Below, one piece after another: positions 32,652 to 39,073 of a stretch of DNA of 64,000 bases. The DNA comes from an uncultured Bacteroidales bacterium (lineage in GTDB: Bacteria > Bacteroidota > Bacteroidia > Bacteroidales > UBA932). Every line of letters begins with the position of its first letter. The first letter of the stretch is position 1. A program made the translations under genes and the position numbers. The notes beneath the pieces are model-generated. The model saw nothing but the letters and a program-made list of their open reading frames with translations. It was not told where the DNA came from and ran no database searches. The stretch is taken from NCBI GenBank assembly GCA_949289565.1, contig CASEOO010000016.1, forward strand, positions 62,001-126,000, in the 5' to 3' direction.

Positions 32652-33998
32652 TCAATAATATAAATAAAAAAGTATGATAGACTCTATGCCTCTGAAAAAC
32701 TGGCTGAGAAGGTAGCTTTCATTCGGAGAATGAATGGTGTCCCGCTCCAGGCCGAATCCCATCAACAGAGGGTCGATGCCCAAAATCTTCTGCAAGTCAG
32801 CCAATATCGGAATACTGCCGCCGCCTCTGCTCGGTACAGGCTCAACACCATAGACTTCTTCCATGGCCCGCGAAGCCGCCTGATACGCAGGAGAAGATAT
32901 CGGAATCAAAAAGCCGTTTCCACCATGACAGCGTTTCACATCGACTTTCACATACTTTGGAGCTATGGCTTTAATATGCTTCTCGAACAATTCAGAAATT
33001 TTCTCGCTGTCCTGGTTCGGAACCAGACGCATGGATATTTTGGCATGGGCCTCAGACGGCAGTACAGTCTTAGCCCCCTCGCCAGTATAGCCTCCCCAGA
33101 TGCCGTTCACATCCAGGCATGGCCTGATGCCAGTCCGCTCCAGCGTCGTATAGCCTTTTTCACCTTTCACTTCATCTATCTGCAAGAATTTCTTGTATTC
33201 GTCCAGATCAAAAGGCGCACGCGAAAGTTTGGCCCTGTCCTCGGCAGAAAGCTCCACAACATCATCATAAAATCCTTTCACCGTGATATGCCCGTCACTG
33301 TCTATCAAAGAAGAAATCATGTCACAGAGCACATTCAAAGGGTTCGCTACAGCTCCGCCATAATGCCCGGAATGCAAATCCTTGTCAGGCCCGGTGACCT
33401 TGATTTCCAGATATGACAGGCCGCGCATGCCGCAATTGATAGACGGCACCTGTTCCGATATCATGGTGGTGTCCGAAACAAGAATAATGTCTGCTTTCAG
33501 CAAGTCTCTGTGCTCTTCTGCCCACTCAGCCAGAGACGGGCTGCCTATTTCTTCCTCTCCTTCCAGAATGAATTTCACATTATGCCTGAGCTTGCCTGAG
33601 CGAAGCAGATACTCGAATGCCTTGACATGCATGAAAAGCTGCCCTTTGTCGTCATTGGCGCCACGGGCATAAATAGCCCCGTCACGGATCTCCGGCTCGA
33701 ACGGGTCAGACTTCCAGAGTTCAACAGGGTCTACCGGCTGAACGTCATAGTGCCCGTATACAAGAACCGTAGATAAGCCGGGATCGACTGTCTTGCTGGC
33801 AAAGACTACAGGATGGCCCGCTGTGGGATATATCGCTGCGGTATCTGCTCCTGCTTCCTTTAAAAGTTCAGCCAGGCGTTCCGCGCAACGCTCCATGTCC
33901 GGCTTATGCTCGTCGAGTGAACTTACTGACGGGATTCTCAACAACGAAAAAAGTTCATCAAGAAATCTGTCTTTGTTTGCTTCTATGTATTCTTTCAT
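32652..33998 (-). CDS. M20 family dipeptidase
   Basis: Zinc-dependent cytoplasmic peptidase of the M20 (ArgE/DapE/CPG2) family, about 448 residues. The metal and catalytic motifs are visible: VLVYGHYDVQPVDP near 80 (His and Asp), IYARGANDDKGQLF near 105, LEGEEEIGSPSL near 141 (the general-base Glu pair), VSDTTMIS near 170, and a late SRGGGSIPI. A dimerisation lid domain spans about 195-320 (LDVNGIWGGYTGEGAKTVLPSEA). The frame starts at 34028, but the ATG at 33998 (MKEYIEANKDRF) matches the family start. The substrate is probably small peptides; specificity is not resolved. Confidence 0.92.
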   Translation of the reverse strand: MKEYIEANKDRFLDELFSLLRIPSVSSLDEHKPDMERCAERLAELLKEAGADTAAIYPTAGHPVVFASKTVDPGLSTVLVYGHYDVQPVDPVELWKSDPFEPEIRDGAIYARGANDDKGQLFMHVKAFEYLLRSGKLRHNVKFILEGEEEIGSPSLAEWAEEHRDLLKADIILVSDTTMISEQVPSINCGMRGLSYLEIKVTGPDKDLHSGHYGGAVANPLNVLCDMISSLIDSDGHITVKGFYDDVVELSAEDRAKLSRAPFDLDEYKKFLQIDEVKGEKGYTTLERTGIRPCLDVNGIWGGYTGEGAKTVLPSEAHAKISMRLVPNQDSEKISELFEKHIKAIAPKYVKVDVKRCHGGNGFLIPISSPAYQAASRAMEEVYGVEPVPSRGGGSIPILADLQKILGIDPLLMGFGLERDTIHSPNESYLLSQFFRGIESIILFYLYY

Positions 33999-34110
33999 TT
34001 CTCTGCTGTTTTTCTTTCCTAACCTCATTTGATGCCGCCTGATCGAATGGCTCTACATATCGGGATGGGGCACAGCGTCCTTTCAGGCCACGCTCCGGCA
34101 CGCACATTTA

Positions 34111-34118
34111 CAAATATA
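34111..34118 (-). promoter_or_regulatory. -7 element for the M20 dipeptidase
   Basis: TATATTTG on the minus strand (exact TAnnTTTG), 113 bp upstream of the ATG. No clear -33 box. Confidence 0.5.
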
Positions 34119-34140
34119 GCAGGTTTTTCAGAATTTTCTT

Positions 34141-34220
34141 GGGCTATCTGCATCGTTTTGGGGCGAAAGTGACGCAGATGATGACTTTCCGGGCGCTATC
34201 TGAGTCATTTTGGAGCTAAA
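34141..34220. repeat. Pair of degenerate 28-bp direct repeats
   Basis: Units at 34141-34168 and 34193-34220 share CTATCTG, TTTTGG and AAA with 52-bp spacing. The sequence between them holds a partial inverted copy (ATCTGC-A/G-TC). They lie between the dipeptidase promoter and the lipoprotein 3 terminator; no function assigned. Confidence 0.5.
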
Positions 34221-34223
34221 CAT

Positions 34224-34257
34224 AAAAAAAAGAGGACGGCCGAATGGTCGTCCTCTT
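34224..34257 (-). terminator. Terminator of lipoprotein 3
   Basis: A 12-bp stem (AAGAGGACG continuing into GCC/GGT) with a 4-nt loop, followed on the minus strand by seven T. It starts 25 bp after the lipoprotein 3 stop; a textbook rho-independent terminator. Confidence 0.88.
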
Positions 34258-34281
34258 GGTGTTTATAATGGTTAGAGTGGA

Positions 34282-36204
34282 TTATCTCTGAGCTCCGTAT
34301 TCAGCAAATTCTGTGGACGGAGTGAAAGTAGACAAGTCGCCACCTTCGAATGGACTCACTTCTGGGACAGACGGCATTTCAAGACTTCCATTCTCTGGCG
34401 TATACTTTGTGTCGTAAAACATATTAATTTTCGTTATATCACTATTATTAGTATCGTGATATACTATATTATTCACGCAATTTGCAGTTACTGGATATCC
34501 GTCAGATGACACAGCTCTAAGGACATTCAATGAGATGGAAGTAGCGGTCCCTGTCGGATCAGGAATATTTGAATTATTAAGATAGACAAGGTTCTTAGTA
34601 AATGTAACATCTTCAAACGCATTAGCCAGAATCAAGGCTGAATTTGTATATGCCGTATTTACAAATGTGTTATTTTCAACTGCTATTTTGTCTATAGAAG
34701 TCTTAGTATCGTTATTTCCACTGACAAGCCTGAAAGAAAGTGCACCAGGAAGAGAACTCTGGAATATATTATTTTTGAAAATAATTTCAGAATAATGGTT
34801 TTCATGAGTTCCCATATGCAAAATAAATCTATTGCCGCTTCCTTCAGGCACTGCAACATTGCAATTCTGCATTACGAAACGATCCAAATACCGAGCATTG
34901 CTAATACTATAGAATGCTCCATTGGTCATCTGTAAATCACAATTATCCAGAACAAATTCTCCGAATGCGCCAGCATCTGCAAAATTTGTACTAACTCCGA
35001 ACATATAACCTGCAAAATTGTCCGCAGGCTTTATATCAAGATTATAAAAGATTAATCTTGATTCTTCATCTTTTACGGCAGCGAGCAGTTTACTTGCCCC
35101 TATAGTCAAAACAGTTTTGATTTCAGGATTATTTCCTACTATTATTAGATTTGTCTGATTGGAGAAAGATAGTATCGTAGCTTCTGGCTCTATGAACAGA
35201 ATCATTCCTTTATTTGAAGATGATATGTTATATCCTTCTCCGCCTTCCGTCATATGCATAATTCTATATGTTCCGTCTTCTTTGGCGAATTCTGCTTTAT
35301 TATACGTCTTCCCGCCAATCTCAATATCCTCGCCAGCCATGAACTTGTCATAAAGTGTCTGTGGTGCAGGAGCTTCTGCCTTGGAAGCATCGATAAACAG
35401 GGTGCGGCCATCGGAGACAGGCATCTCGACAGCTTCTGAGGCGGTGAAAGTTGACTTGGCGCCGTCTGAATATGTCACGGTGACAGTCAGTCCGGAATAA
35501 GAACCTGGCAAGACTACCAGTGAATATGAATAAACTCCATCGCCATTCAGATCTGTGACGCCCTCAGGAGTAAGCTTCACGCCATAATTATTTGTAGAAC
35601 TTACGGCGACAGCTGACGGCTTTTCAGCTGAGGCGTCCACTGTGAAAGCACCTGCGAGTCGCCCGTCAGCAGAAGCTGAGATTTCAGTCACTGTCTGGCC
35701 TTCTGCAAGATTTGCCACATCCACCTGAAGGATAGAGGCGACGTTTTTAAATGTCAGCTGATTCCCAGATGCGACTGCGACAGATGGATTCACCATAGGG
35801 GCAAATGTAGCCTCTTTCGTCACTTTCTGCTCAGAAGGAAGAACCGAAGTTATGGTTTTGGCCTCAGTATTACACTCGGCTGTCGCACTGTACGGATACA
35901 GAGCCAAATATACAGGAGCACTCTCAAGCGCTTTTCCTGCGAAGCTTGCTGAAGATCCCCCAGCCTCGCTTGTTATAGTGAATTTGTTGTTGTACGAACC
36001 GTCAAAAATGCTGATAGCATCACCTTCAGTCCATATGACTTCATGGGATGATGGATTAAGCTCCGTCTTAGTGTCTGGCGTGCCGGCCGTGAATTCCATA
36101 GAGACGCGGAGATCTGTCTCAGGAGCCAAATTCTTTTCCTCTACCGTGCATGAAACGGCTGAAGCAAGAACTGCCGCAGCCAAAAATAAAAGATTCTTTT
36201 TCAT
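34282..36204 (-). CDS. Fimbrillin-like / beta-helix surface lipoprotein 3
   Basis: A 640-residue lipoprotein with signal peptide and lipobox (ASAVSC, Cys19), then TVEEKN. The N-terminal fimbrillin-like domain (about 30-275) is the same subtype as lipoprotein 1: both share TKTxL...WTEGDAIxIFDGS, xALYPYS, SxLPxEQ, and FxNVASILQV. The shared module LYDKFMAGEDIEIGGKTYN is near 287. A beta-helix-like region (about 365-585) has LDNCDLQM, MQNCNVAVP, FKNNIF and VENNTFVN. The chain ends in EYGAQR, close to a STYGAQR in lipoprotein 1. The 50-residue peptide gene ends 16 bp upstream. A strong terminator follows. Probably surface-exposed; ligand unknown. Confidence 0.8.
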   Translation of the reverse strand: MKKNLLFLAAAVLASAVSCTVEEKNLAPETDLRVSMEFTAGTPDTKTELNPSSHEVIWTEGDAISIFDGSYNNKFTITSEAGGSSASFAGKALESAPVYLALYPYSATAECNTEAKTITSVLPSEQKVTKEATFAPMVNPSVAVASGNQLTFKNVASILQVDVANLAEGQTVTEISASADGRLAGAFTVDASAEKPSAVAVSSTNNYGVKLTPEGVTDLNGDGVYSYSLVVLPGSYSGLTVTVTYSDGAKSTFTASEAVEMPVSDGRTLFIDASKAEAPAPQTLYDKFMAGEDIEIGGKTYNKAEFAKEDGTYRIMHMTEGGEGYNISSSNKGMILFIEPEATILSFSNQTNLIIVGNNPEIKTVLTIGASKLLAAVKDEESRLIFYNLDIKPADNFAGYMFGVSTNFADAGAFGEFVLDNCDLQMTNGAFYSISNARYLDRFVMQNCNVAVPEGSGNRFILHMGTHENHYSEIIFKNNIFQSSLPGALSFRLVSGNNDTKTSIDKIAVENNTFVNTAYTNSALILANAFEDVTFTKNLVYLNNSNIPDPTGTATSISLNVLRAVSSDGYPVTANCVNNIVYHDTNNSDITKINMFYDTKYTPENGSLEMPSVPEVSPFEGGDLSTFTPSTEFAEYGAQR

Positions 36205-36220
36205 AGTTCAAGCTTGAAAG

Positions 36221-36373
36221 TTAGTTGATAGGATCAAAATTTGAATCAAAAGGACTGTTCTGAGCTTCAATGGTACTGTTGCAGAACCCTCTCTCAGCAT
36301 TCACTGCTGTCATGTCAAGCGAAGGGCTTACATATTCTTCAGCCTTCACATTTTTAATAAAATCAAGATGCAT
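36221..36373 (-). CDS. Short conserved-core peptide 3 (50 aa)
   Basis: A 50-codon ORF 16 bp upstream of lipoprotein 3. Core YVSPSLDMTAVNAERGF at 14-30 is followed by Cys31, the same column as Cys31 of peptide 1. The tail is Asn/Asp/Phe-rich. No signal peptide or membrane segment is seen, so the product should stay in the cytoplasm unless processed. The leader before its ATG contains the 21-bp sequence repeated in inverted form at 24447-24467. Together with the other two copies it defines a small peptide family tied to this lipoprotein family. Function unknown. Confidence 0.75.
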   Translation of the reverse strand: MHLDFIKNVKAEEYVSPSLDMTAVNAERGFCNSTIEAQNSPFDSNFDPIN

Positions 36374-36374
36374 A

Positions 36375-36395
36375 ATTAGTTATTGTTTAAGTTTG
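36375..36395 (-). repeat. 21-bp inverted repeat, copy B (peptide 3 leader)
   Basis: Exact inverted copy of 24447-24467, placed one base before the peptide 3 ATG. The two copies enclose about 11.9 kb including lipoproteins 2 and 3. It may be a translation leader, a recombination scar, or both. Confidence 0.8.
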
Positions 36396-36642
36396 TGTTT
36401 CTGACTATTCTCATGTGGTGCAAGCGCTCATTTGACACATCACTTTCACTTGCTTCAAAAATTCCCGTATTTTGTAAAGATAAACATTTTCCATTAAATC
36501 CGTATAAAATATTATAATTTTTTCTATAACAATGCTAAAGACTGTCAGGTTAGAAGATATTTTATAAAAAAGGAAATACGGCATCACGATTTTTTCGATA
36601 TGGATTGAAACATTTTTCACAAAAGCACGTATACATATATAC

Positions 36643-37039
36643 GGGGCTGTTTTGGTTTTGACAGCATAAGACATTGGACGGTAAGCACGCCGGGCGTCGG
36701 GAGTTTGCCCGTAAATCTCAGCTTCCAAAAGATTAGTTGGCAACAACAATTATGCACTCGCTGCGTAGTCTACCAAGTAGTCTCGCTTAATCGCCGGCCG
36801 CCAAGGCTGCGGCCGCGACGAGTATCCCTCCAGGCTTTAGGCCGGTTATGTCTGGAATACGGGGTATCATCCAAACCGGATGCACAGGGCGACTCCTCTG
36901 CACCCTGCCAAGTTTTAGAGGATAAGCGGGAATTGGCCTGTCTTCCGGCAGATTCCTGCCGACAACCAAAGAAAGACTAAGCGTGTAGAAAGCTGCCTGG
37001 TGCTATGTTTGGACGGCGGTTCGAGTCCGCCCAGCTCCA
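36643..37039 (+). ncRNA. ssrA: tmRNA (SsrA)
   Basis: Rescues stalled ribosomes by acting as tRNA-Ala and short mRNA. The 5' end GGGGCTG pairs with CAGCTCC at 37032-37038 to form the 7-bp acceptor stem, with discriminator A37039. The T-arm (GGTTCGAGTCC within GGACGGCGGTTCGAGTCCGCC) sits just before it. The tag frame begins at GGC 36739 and reads GNNNYALAA before a TAG at 36766, matching the Bacteroidetes tag type (ending YALAA, first residue Gly). CCA is not encoded (the genome continues CAAAA), so it must be added by nucleotidyltransferase. No consensus promoter is clear upstream. A terminator follows directly. Confidence 0.95.
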
Positions 37040-37040
37040 C

Positions 37041-37077
37041 AAAAAAAAAGACATCATCGCGATGATGTCTTTTTTTT
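37041..37077 (+). terminator. tmRNA terminator
   Basis: A perfect AGACATCATCG/CGATGATGTCT stem flanked by A9 and T8, directly after the tmRNA. The symmetry continues outward: the CAGCTCCAC of the tmRNA 3' end is mirrored by GTGGAGCTG at 37077-37085. Confidence 0.9.
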
Positions 37078-37156
37078 GTGGAGCTGAATTTCTTCGAAAG
37101 ACTGATTTCTCTTACCCAACCCCGATGCCTCCGGCATAATCTAAAATGCTTATATT

Positions 37157-37191
37157 AAAAACGGATGGCCTGCAGTTGCAGGTCATCCGTT
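37157..37191 (-). terminator. Terminator of pckA
   Basis: A 14-bp stem (AACGGATGGCCTGC with GCAGGTCATCCGTT, one G-T) with a 4-nt loop and a short T-run on the minus strand, about 35 bp after the pckA stop. Confidence 0.8.
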
Positions 37192-37226
37192 ATAATCATT
37201 GGCCGTAGGCCATCTGAATCCGAAGA

Positions 37227-38834
37227 CTAGAGCTTAGGACCGGCAGCTACGAGAGACTTGCCGAGGTCGTTGCCTGTGAACTTCTCGAAGTTCTTGACGA
37301 AGCGGCCTGCGAGGTCTTTTGCTTTCTCATCCCACTGAGCAGGCTGAGCATAAGTGTCACGAGGATCGAGGATGGCAGGATCCACGCCTGGAAGCTCTGT
37401 AGGAACTTCGAAATCGAAGTAAGGGATCTTCTTGGTAGGAGCCTTCTCGATAGAGCCGTCGAGGATAGCGTCGATGATGCCGCGGGTGTCGCGGATAGAG
37501 ATACGCTTGCCTGTTCCGTTCCAGCCAGTGTTTACGAGATATGCCTTGGCGCCTACTGCGTTCATTCTCTTCACGAGTTCCTCACCGTATTTTGTAGGGT
37601 GGAGTGAAAGGAATGCGGCACCGAAGCAAGCTGAGAAGGTAGGAGTAGGCTCTGTGATTCCACGCTCTGTACCTGCAAGCTTGGCAGTAAATCCTGAAAG
37701 GAAGTAATACTGGGTCTGCTCAGGAGTCAGGATGGAAACAGGAGGAAGCACTCCGAACGCATCAGCTGAAAGGAAAATCACCTGCTTTGCGTGAGGGCCC
37801 TTTGAAACCGGCTTCACGATGTTCTCGATATGGTCGATAGGGTAAGATACACGGGTGTTCTCAGTCACGCTCTTGTCAGCGAAGTCGATCTTGCCGTTTG
37901 CATCAACAGTCACGTTCTCGAGAAGGGCGTCCCTCTTGATGGCGTTGTAGATATCCGGCTCGCTCTCCTTGTCGAGGTTGATGACCTTTGCGTAGCAGCC
38001 GCCTTCGTAGTTGAAGACACCGTTGTCATCCCAGCCGTGCTCGTCGTCGCCGATGAGGAGTCTCTTAGGATCAGTAGAAAGAGTGGTCTTTCCTGTTCCT
38101 GAAAGTCCGAAGAAGATGGCAGTGCTCTTGCCTTCCTTGTCAGTGTTTGCCGAGCAGTGCATTGAAGCGATGCCGCGGAGAGGGTTCAGGTAGTTCATGA
38201 TGGAGAAGATACCCTTCTTCATCTCACCGCCGTACCATGTGTTCAGGATCACCTGCTCGTTGGTCTTGAGGTTGAAGACAGTGGCGGTCTCTGAGTTAAG
38301 GCCGAGCTCCTTGTAGTTCTCAACCTTTGCCTTGGCGGCGTTGAATGAAACGAAATCAGGCTCGCCGTAGTTTGCAAGCTCCTCCTCGGTAGGACGGATG
38401 AACATGTTCTTCACGAAATGTGCCTGCCAAGCCACTTCCATGATGAAACGTACTTTCAGACGGGTAGCAGGGTTTGCACCGCAGAAAGTATCCATCACGA
38501 AAAGACGCTTTCCTGAGAGCTGCTTCACAGCCTTTGCCTTCAGGTCAGCCCAAGCCTCTTCAGAGCATGGCTTGTTGTCATTCTTGTATTCATCAGAAGT
38601 CCACCATACAGTGTCCTTGCTGGCCTCGTTATATACGAAGAATTTGTCTTTAGGAGAACGTCCGGTATAAATACCAGTCATCACGTTTACAGCTCCGAGC
38701 TCAGTCACCTGGCCTTTCTCGTAGCCTTCGAGCCCTTCCTTGGTCTCTTCCTCGAAAAGGACCTCATAAGACGGGTTGTGGAGGATTTCCTTCACATCTG
38801 TGATACCGTACTTGCTTAAATCAATTTTACTCAT
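37227..38834 (-). CDS. pckA: Phosphoenolpyruvate carboxykinase (ATP)
   Basis: Interconverts oxaloacetate + ATP and PEP + CO2 + ADP. In gut Bacteroidales it often runs toward oxaloacetate during succinate/propionate fermentation. The 535-residue chain has the [10 protein letters not shown] segment near 58, the kinase P-loop [13 protein letters not shown] near 243, and [22 protein letters not shown] near 262 with the metal-binding Asp. It also has [12 protein letters not shown] near 328. The codon use (GAG/AAG/CTC-rich) looks like that of a highly expressed gene and differs from its neighbours. ATG 38834 ([11 protein letters not shown]) is preferred to 38858. A full consensus promoter lies about 100 bp upstream. 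Confidence 0.97.
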   Translation of the reverse strand: MSKIDLSKYGITDVKEILHNPSYEVLFEEETKEGLEGYEKGQVTELGAVNVMTGIYTGRSPKDKFFVYNEASKDTVWWTSDEYKNDNKPCSEEAWADLKAKAVKQLSGKRLFVMDTFCGANPATRLKVRFIMEVAWQAHFVKNMFIRPTEEELANYGEPDFVSFNAAKAKVENYKELGLNSETATVFNLKTNEQVILNTWYGGEMKKGIFSIMNYLNPLRGIASMHCSANTDKEGKSTAIFFGLSGTGKTTLSTDPKRLLIGDDEHGWDDNGVFNYEGGCYAKVINLDKESEPDIYNAIKRDALLENVTVDANGKIDFADKSVTENTRVSYPIDHIENIVKPVSKGPHAKQVIFLSADAFGVLPPVSILTPEQTQYYFLSGFTAKLAGTERGITEPTPTFSACFGAAFLSLHPTKYGEELVKRMNAVGAKAYLVNTGWNGTGKRISIRDTRGIIDAILDGSIEKAPTKKIPYFDFEVPTELPGVDPAILDPRDTYAQPAQWDEKAKDLAGRFVKNFEKFTGNDLGKSLVAAGPKL

Positions 38835-38933
38835 AATATAAAATAGTTTAAAGTTCACTCTTTCCAGCCGGTTCCGTGCCTTCCGCCATCAGGATGCCCT
38901 CCGGGCAATGCCTCCGTCACCGGTATATCCGTG

Positions 38934-38964
38934 CAAAAATAAAATATTTTTGCGAGCGGACAAA
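38934..38964 (-). promoter_or_regulatory. Promoter of pckA
   Basis: TTTG (38964-38961) and TATTTTTG (38941-38934) on the minus strand with a 19-nt spacer, a full Bacteroidetes consensus. Confidence 0.78.
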
Positions 38965-38984
38965 TTTTAAAGCCAAATTATTCT

Positions 38985-38992
38985 TAATTTTG
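38985..38992 (+). promoter_or_regulatory. -7 element for recQ
   Basis: TAATTTTG, exact TAnnTTTG, divergent from the pckA promoter. Transcription from about 38999 rules out the upstream ATGs of the long recQ frame. Confidence 0.55.
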
Positions 38993-39073
38993 TCTCCGCA
39001 GGACAGATATGCATCCGCACGGCATCCTGTCCGGACGAGAAACAGCCGCTGTCTGCCTGCACAAAATGTGCCA

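Noticed and set aside
21962..36395. Integrated mobile element carrying the lipoprotein cassettes
   Set aside because: No integrase, transposase, tRNA-end duplication or mobilisation gene was found, although the inverted repeat leaves rearrangement open.
36705..36980. 91-residue ORF inside the tmRNA
   Set aside because: It lies wholly within ssrA and out of frame with the tag; the region is explained by tmRNA structure.
38876..39073. 66-residue N-terminal extension of RecQ
   Set aside because: It precedes and overlaps the TAATTTTG promoter element and has no RecQ homology.
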